Positions 1 through 7,171 of a stretch of 36,396 bases of DNA are shown here, one piece after another (position 1 is the first letter of the stretch; each line of letters begins with the position of its first letter). The stretch covers positions 1 to 36,396 of the forward strand of contig JAFVSW010000194.1 of NCBI GenBank assembly GCA_017503545.1. The letters run 5' to 3'. The notes below the pieces were generated by a model. That model was not told the DNA's origin, did no database searches, and saw only the letters and a program-made list of their open reading frames with translations. Both the position numbers and the translations under genes were made by a program. Source of the DNA: Lentisphaeria bacterium. GTDB lineage: Bacteria > Verrucomicrobiota > Lentisphaeria > Victivallales > UBA1829.

Positions 1-238
1 CGCCTCCCCGAACCCCACCACTTTCCCTCAAAAACTTCAGGATCGGATCAAAATTTTTTCCTGCGGAAAAATCTTTTGATCCTTGCCTTTGTTTTTTGAA
101 GAACTTGAGTGTGTATAAGTCTGTAAAGTTCTCTGACAGACTGCTCATGCTCATTTTTTTGAGGGAATACAACGGCAAAACCTCTATTTTACAAGCAGTA
201 CTCACAAGCAGCTCAATAAGCGTAAATTGTTTTTTCAT
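1..238 (-). CDS. Interrupted prepilin-type protein (5' part; runs off the window)
   Basis: Reading the minus strand from the ATG at 238 gives an open frame to the window edge (79 codons, no stop). A good ribosome-binding site (AAAGGTGA) precedes the ATG. The protein starts [12 protein letters not shown], the canonical prepilin peptidase/N-methylation signal also seen in the intact pseudopilin at 8534-9265. After 'LIELLV' the expected hydrophobic helix (V-I-A-I-I-A-I-L) is missing. It is replaced by a cysteine- and lysine-containing stretch beginning STACKIEVLPLYSLKK, then a charged tail ending near RESGGVRGG at the edge. I infer an in-frame insertion directly behind the pilin signal. The gene could instead be a decayed pilin pseudogene, but the open frame and good RBS argue against simple decay. 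The 3' part is not visible. Confidence 0.7.
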   Translation of the reverse strand, partial: MKKQFTLIELLVSTACKIEVLPLYSLKKMSMSSLSENFTDLYTLKFFKKQRQGSKDFSAGKNFDPILKFLRESGGVRGG

Positions 239-304
239 GGTGTCACCTTTCTTTGTTATGAAACCGTTTTTTTTGATTTTGAGTCTTTTTGCATAAAAAA
301 TAAT

Positions 305-333
305 TTGCTATTATTCGTTGATAATGCTATATT
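305..333 (+). promoter_or_regulatory. Candidate promoter for the AraC regulator
   Basis: TTGCTA (305-310), a 17-base spacer and TATATT (328-333) precede the AraC gene by about 65 bases. Both boxes are imperfect. The site interlocks with the opposite-strand promoter at 331-359, so one bound regulator could affect both genes. Confidence 0.4.
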
Positions 334-359
334 ATACAATAAGAAATAATATAAAACAA
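331..359 (-). promoter_or_regulatory. Candidate promoter for the interrupted prepilin gene
   Basis: On the minus strand TTGTTT (354-359) and TATAAT (331-336) are separated by 17 bases. The -10 box is perfect and the -35 is partial. It lies about 93 bases before the prepilin ATG and overlaps the candidate promoter of the divergent AraC gene. Confidence 0.5.
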
Positions 360-397
360 TAGCACTTTGTGCAAATAATTTGAGGTTTTGTGCTAAA

Positions 398-1213
398 ATG
401 AAATCAGTGATTTATCCGCTCCGTCAATTGAAACGAATCAGTAATTTTGATTACCCGCTGGATGAGATCGGGATCATGGTGGAACATTCACCCCACGTGA
501 TCAATAAAGTCCTGACCCGTTACTTTTTTACTTTCTCTTTCAGCAAGGAAAAATATCCGTCTACTGCTTCCGATCTGCGCCCGTCATTCAGTCTGCTGCC
601 GCCGGGAACGGTGCTTAACAGTGACGGGACACGAGCTCATGACGAGTTATTTTTCTCTTACAGTACAGCATTAACCGAAAAGATCAGACACTTATTTCCA
701 GGAATCGGAAATCAGAAATACACAGTATTTTTTTCTTATGATGATGAGTTCAATCGCAAGTTTATGCTTTTGAAAGAACTGATTGCAGAACGCAATACTG
801 TGGGTGTTGCCGATAAACTTGATGTGCTTGCCATAGAAATTGTTATGACAGCGTATGTGAATTCGCTCCAAAGCAATGCCTCGTCGGACAGCATATCTTC
901 AGAGGCAAAAATTCAAGAGATCGCACTTAAACTGAAAAATGGAGAAAAACTGGAACCTTTGCTGCGGCAATATGGTTACAGCCGACGGGCTTTTTATTAT
1001 GAATGGGGTGAAATGTTTTCTGTTTCTCCAAAACGTATTCAGTTGGAAGCCAAATTGGAGCAGGCACACAAATTGCTTTTAACAACGGATCTTACGATTG
1101 CAGAAATCGCAGAACGATGTAAATTTTCCAGTCACCGGTATTTCCATGAATGTTTTCTGAAATATTTCAATTCCACCCCGGGGGACTATCGTAAACGGTT
1201 CAAATCCCGATAA
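398..1213 (+). CDS. AraC-family transcriptional regulator
   Basis: DNA-binding transcription factor of 271 residues. The C-terminal ~100 residues hold the two helix-turn-helix units of the AraC/XylS family: one around 'YGYSRRAFYYEWGEMF', the second around 'LTIAEIAERCKFSSHRYF', followed by the typical end 'FNSTPGDYRKRF'. The N-terminal ~170 residues would be the effector-sensing arm; no specific ligand is recognisable. I chose the ATG at 398, with GAGG 12 bases upstream, over an in-frame TTG at 380 that overlaps this RBS. AraC regulators of this kind usually control neighbouring sugar or glycan genes, so candidate targets are the divergent prepilin gene and nearby glycan genes (inference). Its last ~18 codons and terminator are duplicated at 7096-7171. 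Confidence 0.9.
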   Translation: MKSVIYPLRQLKRISNFDYPLDEIGIMVEHSPHVINKVLTRYFFTFSFSKEKYPSTASDLRPSFSLLPPGTVLNSDGTRAHDELFFSYSTALTEKIRHLFPGIGNQKYTVFFSYDDEFNRKFMLLKELIAERNTVGVADKLDVLAIEIVMTAYVNSLQSNASSDSISSEAKIQEIALKLKNGEKLEPLLRQYGYSRRAFYYEWGEMFSVSPKRIQLEAKLEQAHKLLLTTDLTIAEIAERCKFSSHRYFHECFLKYFNSTPGDYRKRFKSR

Positions 1214-1232
1214 ACGACGGGATTCTGTTTTT
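1203..1232 (+). terminator. Intrinsic terminator of the AraC gene
   Basis: AATCCCG (1203-1209) pairs with CGGGATT (1218-1224) around an 8-base loop, followed by CTG and five T (1228-1232). The hairpin includes the AraC stop codon. The same structure recurs at 7141-7170 inside the duplicated segment. Confidence 0.65.
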
Positions 1233-1233
1233 C

Positions 1234-1262
1234 TTAATTCTGCCAGGGCCCGGGGAACGGGA
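1234..1262 (-). pseudogene. 3' remnant of an FAD-dependent oxidoreductase gene
   Basis: Read on the minus strand this encodes FPFPGPWQN and a TAA stop, which matches the C-terminus PFPGPWQN of the intact oxidoreductase at 7172-8506. Homology stops abruptly at about 1262, so only the gene tail is here. It marks the left edge of the inserted or recombined cassette. Confidence 0.75.
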
Positions 1263-1288
1263 ACCTTCCGCCTTTTTTCTTTACAGAC

Positions 1289-2347
1289 TCATGGCTGTGT
1301 GTGCGGCTGATTTCTGAAATCGGTCAAAGTTTCCCCTTCAAAGAAAGATACCGGAAGCAATTCTGAACGCGGCAGATCTGTTTCTCCGCCGAGAATACGC
1401 AGAGCCATAGATATTGCATAAACCCCCAATCCGTAGGGATCGTATTCAATGGATGAGATTTCATAGAGATGATGAAATTCCCGTCCGGTAATATAACCGC
1501 AGACAGAAATATCCCTTGGAACTTCGATTCCGATCCGGCGGCATTGTCCAATCAGATCTGCGGCTGCAATATCATTTTCGCAGATAATCACACTGTATTG
1601 TTTGATCAAATCCGGCAGAGTCCGTTTGAATGCGGAAATATTACCGACAGGCAGAGACGCGGGCTCAATCTCTTTCAGTTCCACGCCCAATTCAGCCGCC
1701 CGTTGTTTTGCGCCGGAAAAACGCTCCCGTTGTACTGCGATTGTGGATGAAGAGGAATAATGCAGAACTTTCCGGTGTCCGTGTTTCCAAATATTTTCCA
1801 ACAGAATTCTGCCTGCGGTAAAATTATCCGGATTGATCAAATATGTTTTGTCTCCATTCCCGTGTTTGACCATAGTGTCCAGGCATAAGACCGGTACATC
1901 CGGCAGTTTTACGACCGGACTTTCACCGCCGACAAAAACGGCATCCGGCTGTAAGGCAGCCAGACGTTCGGAAAAGACCTGATAATTTTTGACAAATCCG
2001 ATGGGCAGAACCGTCAGACTGCATCCGGCGGCATAGGCACTTTCTTCAAGTCCTTTAAGTAAGCGGGCATAAAACGAATGTATGGATGGGATCACACCGA
2101 TATATACCAGTTTTTTGAGCGGGAACAATTCCTTCCGGAGCAGGATTGTTCCGCCGGCGCCCCGGGTACGTTTCAGATACCCTCTGGTGACCAGTTGAGC
2201 GACTGCCCGGTTGGCAGTACCTTTATCCACATTGAATTTCTGCGCAAGCTGATATTCGGAAGGGATTCTCCCTCCGATTTTGTAGCTGCCGTTTTTGATT
2301 CTGTCCAGCAGATAATCCACCAGATATTGTTCTTTTTCACCACTCAT
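1289..2347 (-). CDS. GntR/LacI-hybrid transcriptional regulator
   Basis: A 352-residue regulator with a GntR-type winged helix at residues ~5-70 ('GGRIPSEYQLAQKFNVDKGTANRAVAQLVTRGYLKR' region) joined to a LacI-type periplasmic-binding-protein-like sensor domain (~78-340, 'LVYIGVIPSIHSFYARLLKGLEESAYAAG' region). This fusion is common in regulators of sugar catabolism. The sensor domain suggests a carbohydrate effector; which one cannot be read from sequence. The start has AGGG eight bases upstream and a very good promoter (2392-2420). It is divergent from the M14 peptidase at 2795, so it probably controls that gene and the lyase behind it, and perhaps itself (inference). Confidence 0.9.
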   Translation of the reverse strand: MSGEKEQYLVDYLLDRIKNGSYKIGGRIPSEYQLAQKFNVDKGTANRAVAQLVTRGYLKRTRGAGGTILLRKELFPLKKLVYIGVIPSIHSFYARLLKGLEESAYAAGCSLTVLPIGFVKNYQVFSERLAALQPDAVFVGGESPVVKLPDVPVLCLDTMVKHGNGDKTYLINPDNFTAGRILLENIWKHGHRKVLHYSSSSTIAVQRERFSGAKQRAAELGVELKEIEPASLPVGNISAFKRTLPDLIKQYSVIICENDIAAADLIGQCRRIGIEVPRDISVCGYITGREFHHLYEISSIEYDPYGLGVYAISMALRILGGETDLPRSELLPVSFFEGETLTDFRNQPHTQP

Positions 2348-2391
2348 ACTTATACCCTGTCAAACATCGGACGATTATTGATTACCTTTTA

Positions 2392-2420
2392 ATATTAGCA
2401 TGACAACGGTATTTTGTCAA
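2392..2420 (-). promoter_or_regulatory. Sigma70-type promoter of the GntR/LacI-hybrid regulator
   Basis: On the minus strand a perfect TTGACA (2415-2420) and TAATAT (2392-2397) are separated by 17 bases, 45 bases before the ATG. The -35 box lies about 30 bp from the MITE-like element at 2454. Confidence 0.7.
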
Positions 2421-2453
2421 GGAAAAAAACATTTATTTTTTTGCTTCTCTGTA

Positions 2454-2673
2454 GAGGCAATTTCAAAAGTCTTCAAAAATGCCTGAAAACTCTTGTTGAG
2501 ATCTGAAAACGGAGCGTTTTTGGCTTGTCCGCCGTAGCCTTGGCGAAGGTGGATGGTTATTTTCCACACCTTGTCACGGCATAGCCGTAAGGCGACGCCG
2601 GAACAAACTACCATTTCCATCTCTTCAACAATCCTTTTTCAGTCAAATTTTGCCGGACTTTTGAAATTACCTC
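2454..2673 (-). mobile_element. MITE-like element, copy 1
   Basis: A 220-bp non-coding element with ends GAGGCAATTTCAAAAGTC and the inverted GACTTTTGAAATTACCTC (17 of 18 matching), flanked on both sides by TGTA (2450-2453, 2674-2677), a 4-bp target duplication. It is the inverse complement of copy 2 at 29465-29662. The two outer thirds are almost identical between copies; the central part differs in length. It contains an internal hairpin sequence (CCTTGTCACGGCATAGCCGTAAGG). No transposase is encoded, so it would need a full-length element elsewhere. Confidence 0.85.
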
Positions 2674-2727
2674 TGTATAAAATATTTTAACCGGGTCATT
2701 AAAAACTATGTTTTGCGATCATGTATC

Positions 2728-2756
2728 TTGACAAACGGAAAAAATTCTGCTATAGT
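2728..2756 (+). promoter_or_regulatory. Sigma70-type promoter of the M14 peptidase-lyase unit
   Basis: Perfect TTGACA (2728-2733), a 17-base spacer and TATAGT (2751-2756), 38 bases before the ATG at 2795. The exact decamer GGGTCATTAA occurs on either side, at 2693-2702 and 2784-2793; the second overlaps the ribosome-binding site. These could be operator half-sites for the divergent regulator. Confidence 0.75.
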
Positions 2757-2794
2757 ATCGGTATAGGAAGAAAAATAATAACAGGGTCATTAAT

Positions 2795-3841
2795 ATGAAA
2801 CCAGAAGAAAAACAGGTAAATTATCCGCCTTATTGGATCACCTCCATAGAGGATGTCAAACAGTATCTTGAGAAGAATGCGGTTAAGGGGAAATTTTCGA
2901 TTGCCGGACATTCTGCGGGCGGACGTGAGATTTTTGTTTATGAATACGGGGAGAAAGAAGACCTGCCGCAGACGGTATCCTTTTCATCCGCCTGGACCGC
3001 AAGAAAACCGGAATTGTATACCCGGGCACCGGAACGGAAAAAACTTTCCCTTTTCATTTACGGAGCGATCCATGGAGCGGAAGTGGAAGGTACTGCCGGA
3101 TTGATGAATCTGATCAATCTGCTGGAGCATGGTGTTGATTTACGTGGACGGCGCAATGATGCACTGTTGGAACTTGCGGAACAATATCGTCTCGTGATCG
3201 TCCCGCTTGCCCAACCTGACGGACGGGCCCGTTTTACCCGCAACAGTATGATCGGACAGAGTCTGGATGTATTCCAATATTATGCGCATGGATATTGGAA
3301 AGACGGGACACCGTGCAAATATCCATATCACAAAGAGATCATGCCGCTGCCGGTGGATCAGATGGAGCATCTGGGATCCTATTTTAACGATAACGGCGTA
3401 AACTGTCAGCACGATGATTTCTTCGGTAACATGCAGCCGGAAGTGGAGACCTTGATCCGTCTGGTGCATGAGGAGCGACCGGACTGTATTCTTTCCACTC
3501 ATGCCTGTGAGGCTGATCCGGGGATGGGATTTCCTGCTGCCTGTTTAAGCGAAGAAGGTTTGAATATGGCACAGCAGATTGCCGCAAGCGTCATGGCGCG
3601 TCAGCTGCGTGAAAATCTGCATCCGTATCACCGGGTGAATTTGCGCCGTCCGACAAAAGGTTTTATTTTGCAGGATATTCTGTTTATGGCATCGGGCGGA
3701 CTGCCTTTGCTGTATGAATTTCCCCACGGCTGTGAGAATATCCCGTTCACTCACGAGGAGATTATTGATTTGGGATTGACGTTGTTTGAAGAAATCATGA
3801 AGTATGGAGTGGAAACCCGTTTTAAGAACCGTTTTTTTTGA
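2795..3841 (+). CDS. M14-family zinc carboxypeptidase-like protein
   Basis: A 348-residue protein with the zinc carboxypeptidase (M14) layout. The first two zinc ligands are in 'GAIHGAEVEG' (His93, Glu96). A substrate-binding loop 'VPLAQPDGRAR' lies near 136-146. The third ligand is in 'ILSTHACE' (His236), and the catalytic glutamate is in 'LLYEFPHG' (Glu308). It should cleave C-terminal residues or amide-linked groups; the substrate is unknown. No signal peptide is visible, so it probably works in the cytoplasm, perhaps on an imported glycopeptide or amidated sugar fragment (inference). It has its own strong promoter, diverges from the GntR/LacI-hybrid regulator, and is followed after 100 bases by the secreted lyase. 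Confidence 0.85.
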   Translation: MKPEEKQVNYPPYWITSIEDVKQYLEKNAVKGKFSIAGHSAGGREIFVYEYGEKEDLPQTVSFSSAWTARKPELYTRAPERKKLSLFIYGAIHGAEVEGTAGLMNLINLLEHGVDLRGRRNDALLELAEQYRLVIVPLAQPDGRARFTRNSMIGQSLDVFQYYAHGYWKDGTPCKYPYHKEIMPLPVDQMEHLGSYFNDNGVNCQHDDFFGNMQPEVETLIRLVHEERPDCILSTHACEADPGMGFPAACLSEEGLNMAQQIAASVMARQLRENLHPYHRVNLRRPTKGFILQDILFMASGGLPLLYEFPHGCENIPFTHEEIIDLGLTLFEEIMKYGVETRFKNRFF

Positions 3842-3941
3842 TCACACAAACTGGAGAAATTGTTGAGCCCGGATTCGTTGTGCGCAAAACATACACAGAA
3901 AGACTCTAATTTCAGAGCCGATTCATCAGGAAACCGATAAT

Positions 3942-6900
3942 ATGAAAAACAAACTTATTTATGCCCTTTACGGCAGCATCCTGTTGGGATTGCATGCAGA
4001 AATCGTAAAAAATCCGGATCCCGGCACCCTGTGGCAGGAAAACGGAACAAACATGAAATTCTCAACCAAAGCCTACAGCGGCGATTGGCTCAATGTCCGT
4101 TGCAGAATCACGCCGGAAAATAATGGCTTTCTGCTTGAACCGAAGGACGGCAGTAAAGCATATACGGGGATCTGTGTCCCCGTTTCTCCGGAATTTCCCT
4201 ATCTGGAATTTGATCTTGAAATTGTGGAGAAAAAGAACGGTTTTTATTTTCTGACGGATGTGGTCAATATGGGACCGCATTACAGTTTGGGAAAAGCCGC
4301 CCGGTCCGGACGTTATTACTACAATGTTTATGAAAATGCGCCGAAGCTGGCTGGAAGAAACGGAAAAGTATTTTTTGAATTTCGCGTATATAATGGAAAA
4401 GTCCGGATCAAAAATCTGCGGATGGTGAAAGAGCCGGTCATCCGCCTTATACTCAAAAGTGAGCAACTCAAGACGGATAAAGTTCTGACTTATTGGAGTG
4501 AGTTGGATTTTCTTGTTCCGGAGAAGCAGATTGACGGGAAAAAGATCAGCCTGCAGTTTTTTGAAGCACAAACAGGGAAAGAGCTTGAGTTCAATCATGC
4601 GGCATTCCCGGAGCTGATCAAAAGCAAAAAACATCCGGGATATTATGGAACGGAATTCAAGGTGGAAACATTCAGCCGGAAAAAACTTGCTGCGGGCAAT
4701 GTCCTGATCGAAATCAAAGGTGTCGGCAAACCGGTTTACACCTGGCTTCCTTATACGTGGGATCCCCGGGAGAAAACATCATTGCAAAAAGTTCTGCCGG
4801 AAAAATATGACTGGATCAAAGATTTGCGAACGGATCATCCTCGAATTTTCATCAATCGGGACATTCTGCCGGAAATCAAGAAATACGCAGCCAAGATCGG
4901 ATACCGTCAGATCATAGAAGATGCCAATCAGTTTGAGATCGACCCGAAACTGGTGGAGAAAAGACGCGGTGCTGTGGGGGCGGTCCGCCCGTATGATACT
5001 GTTCTGGTGACGTTGCCTCGTTTATATCAGGACGAAGCACTGACCTGTGCGTTGGCGTATCTTCTGACCGATGATAAAAAATATGTGGAAAAAGCATGGC
5101 GTTTTCTGGATCACAATCTTGCCGTTTATAAAGCATGTGCAGAAAAACGGACTGCCATCAGTTGGTATGGGCTCCACAGGATTGAAAATATGGCGGCATT
5201 GGATTGGATTTGGAACGCCAGTGATCCCGCCCGTTGCAAGAAATATCTGAAAGAATTTATTGATGTAAATATCCGGTATGCCCGACATGGCTGGTATGGG
5301 CCATTCCATGGGGTCAATGGTGGCAGCGGGCGTACCAGCGGCTTTTACGGTGATTCCAATACGGAACTTTACATGGGTGTTCTTGCATACAAGGAAGGGG
5401 TTTGCGATGACTTGGCTGTGGATATGCTGAAAAAAGGCTATGATAAATATCATGCCTGTTTGAGTTTCCGGGAAGAAGTTGCAGAGGATGACGGTGTGCT
5501 TGCCACAACTGCGATGGGGTATTCCGGCGGGCAATATCCCTGGGTGAGTTATGATTTTCTTTATCTCTGGCGTGCAGCATTCCGGAAACCGGTCAAATTG
5601 CCGGTTTTTAACCATTTATTGTATTACAGTGAATGGTTTCAATGGAACATTCTGCCCGGAAAAGGGAATGTGAAACTGCGGGAATTCGGGATTGGCGACA
5701 ATGCAAAAAAGAATATGGGAATGTTTTCGATCACGGGGCATCTTTATAATATCCTCGGTGTTTACGGGAATGTGTATCCGGCAGAATCCGCCCAAATCGC
5801 AAAAGCAATCATGGCAATGGATGGTTTTTTCGGAGAAAATCCGAAGGAAAAGAAAAGAATCATCAAACGGAAAATCGCACCGCGTTATTATTACGGCTTT
5901 TACCGCCGGTATCTTTCTTACGGGCTTGACGGTTTTGTGCCGCCTGCCAAAGAAAATACGGATCAGCCGTCTCAAGTGTTGGCACGCCATTTTCCCATTG
6001 GCGGTCTGGTGTTTATGAGAAGCGGAAAAAAGGCGGATTCGACTTATGCGCTTTTCAATGTCGGAAGTTCTCTTGTTTCCCATAAGACAAGAGGAGATGA
6101 AAATCATTTTACGATTTTCCGGAAAGGTTATCTTGCCATTGACTCCGGATACCGTATGGATGCCTGGTATGCTCCACTCAAATATCACCGGTCATCCATC
6201 GCACACAACACCATGCTGATCCATGATCCGGATGAAAAATTTACGGCGGATGAAAATGTATGCCGTGCCACATTCAAGATGGCGCGACCTCTTTTTCAAG
6301 ATACCCCGGAACAGGATCAGCTTTTCAAACAGCATGAACCTTATTTGGCGGATGCACAGGGCAGTCAGGATAAAGCACTTGGCGGCAAATGTACAGCATT
6401 CTCTACAAATTCATATTACAGTTATATTTGCGGCGATGCGACTCCGGTCTATTCTGCAAAGAAATGCAAGGAATTCAACCGGCAGTTTATCCATATCCAG
6501 CCGGATGTGTTCCTTGTCTTTGACCGGGTGGAATCCACGGATCCCACATTCAAAAAAGAATGGCTGCTTCACTTTCTGGAAGAACCGGTTGTCAAAGGTA
6601 ATGTGACGGTTGCAAAAGTGACCGATGAAGGCGGGATCATCCGTTGTACGACCCTTTTGCCGGAACATGGTGTGATCAAAAAAATCGGCGGTCCGGGGAA
6701 AGAATTTATGGGGACCAATGTGAACTGGAACGCCCCGCAAAAAGTATTGAAAAATGTGAAATACGGCGGCGCATGGCGGATCAGTCTTTCCCCCGGCAAG
6801 GCATCAAAACGGGATTACTTCCTCAACGTGCTTGATGTGGGAGATCATCCGGTGAAAGATATCCGTTCTACGGAAGACGCGGAGTCCGTCACGGTAACTT

Positions 6901-7049
6901 TTACCACCGTGCAAGGCAGAAAAGTCACTGCCACATTCCGGAAGTCCGGAGCGACCGGCGGCAGGATCCGTGTGGAAGAGAAGGGGAAAGTGCTTTGTGA
7001 TGAAGCCTTGCGGCAAAACGTTCAGCCGCAAGCCGGATTTCTGTATTGA
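3942..7049 (+). CDS. Secreted heparinase II/III-like polysaccharide lyase
   Basis: A 1035-residue exported protein with an N-terminal signal peptide (residues 1 to ~19, 'YALYGSILLGLHA'). Residues ~20-260 look like beta-sandwich domains. Residues ~290-650 form a helical region of the alginate lyase/heparinase toroid type, with a glycine-rich segment near 456 ('HGVNGGSGRTSGFYGD'). Residues ~660-900 match the heparinase II/III C-terminal domain, including 'YHRSSIAHNTMLIHD' near 750-760. Such enzymes cleave uronic-acid-containing polysaccharides by beta-elimination. The substrate (glycosaminoglycan, alginate or similar) cannot be assigned. The RBS is AGGA. It probably shares the upstream peptidase promoter, and transcription may end at the terminator carried by repeat copy B (7141-7170). 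Confidence 0.85.
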   Translation: MKNKLIYALYGSILLGLHAEIVKNPDPGTLWQENGTNMKFSTKAYSGDWLNVRCRITPENNGFLLEPKDGSKAYTGICVPVSPEFPYLEFDLEIVEKKNGFYFLTDVVNMGPHYSLGKAARSGRYYYNVYENAPKLAGRNGKVFFEFRVYNGKVRIKNLRMVKEPVIRLILKSEQLKTDKVLTYWSELDFLVPEKQIDGKKISLQFFEAQTGKELEFNHAAFPELIKSKKHPGYYGTEFKVETFSRKKLAAGNVLIEIKGVGKPVYTWLPYTWDPREKTSLQKVLPEKYDWIKDLRTDHPRIFINRDILPEIKKYAAKIGYRQIIEDANQFEIDPKLVEKRRGAVGAVRPYDTVLVTLPRLYQDEALTCALAYLLTDDKKYVEKAWRFLDHNLAVYKACAEKRTAISWYGLHRIENMAALDWIWNASDPARCKKYLKEFIDVNIRYARHGWYGPFHGVNGGSGRTSGFYGDSNTELYMGVLAYKEGVCDDLAVDMLKKGYDKYHACLSFREEVAEDDGVLATTAMGYSGGQYPWVSYDFLYLWRAAFRKPVKLPVFNHLLYYSEWFQWNILPGKGNVKLREFGIGDNAKKNMGMFSITGHLYNILGVYGNVYPAESAQIAKAIMAMDGFFGENPKEKKRIIKRKIAPRYYYGFYRRYLSYGLDGFVPPAKENTDQPSQVLARHFPIGGLVFMRSGKKADSTYALFNVGSSLVSHKTRGDENHFTIFRKGYLAIDSGYRMDAWYAPLKYHRSSIAHNTMLIHDPDEKFTADENVCRATFKMARPLFQDTPEQDQLFKQHEPYLADAQGSQDKALGGKCTAFSTNSYYSYICGDATPVYSAKKCKEFNRQFIHIQPDVFLVFDRVESTDPTFKKEWLLHFLEEPVVKGNVTVAKVTDEGGIIRCTTLLPEHGVIKKIGGPGKEFMGTNVNWNAPQKVLKNVKYGGAWRISLSPGKASKRDYFLNVLDVGDHPVKDIRSTEDAESVTVTFTTVQGRKVTATFRKSGATGGRIRVEEKGKVLCDEALRQNVQPQAGFLY

Positions 7050-7095
7050 TCCGGTATTTTTATATCCGAAACTTCTGACCTTGACGGTTCTTACA

Positions 7096-7151
7096 GAAAT
7101 ATTTCAATTCCACCCCGGGGAGACTGTCGTAAACGGTTCAAATCCCGATAA
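7096..7151 (+). pseudogene. 3' remnant of an AraC-family gene
   Basis: It corresponds to the last ~18 codons and stop of the AraC gene at 398-1213. One extra A (7121, in GGGGAGAC versus GGGGGAC) breaks the frame. Sequence upstream of 7096 does not match the AraC gene. It is a leftover of the convergent AraC/oxidoreductase junction. Confidence 0.75.
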
Positions 7152-7170
7152 ACGGCGGGATTCTGTTTTT
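7141..7170 (+). terminator. Intrinsic terminator, duplicated copy (serves the lyase gene)
   Basis: AATCCCG (7141-7147) pairs with CGGGATT (7156-7162), followed by a five-T run at 7166-7170. It is the same hairpin as the AraC terminator. It is the first terminator-like structure downstream of the lyase stop at 7049. Confidence 0.6.
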
Positions 7171-7171
7171 C

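Larger units (their letters stand above)
1159..1262 (+). repeat. Direct repeat copy A (AraC 3' end / FAD oxidoreductase 3' end junction)
   Basis: This 104-bp segment matches 7096-7200 with four substitutions and one single-base indel. It holds the last ~18 codons of the AraC gene, its terminator, and in opposite orientation the last eight or so codons plus stop of an FAD-dependent oxidoreductase. Both differences in the oxidoreductase part are synonymous. The two copies bracket the regulator-peptidase-lyase cassette. Confidence 0.9.

Noticed and set aside
96..296. A 66-residue open frame on the plus strand
   Set aside because: It is antisense to the prepilin start, which has a recognisable signal and RBS. 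The frame has no SD and no sensible sequence.
1194..1212. A tRNA T-arm-like motif (CGGTTCAAATCCCG) in the direct repeat
   Set aside because: It is the codons for the AraC C-terminus and half of its terminator. No acceptor, D or anticodon arm exists upstream, so it is not a tRNA-type attachment site.
2417..2620. A 67-residue frame on the minus strand
   Set aside because: It is read from inside the MITE-like element. A similar peptide tail appears at 29571-29771 only because the element is repeated.
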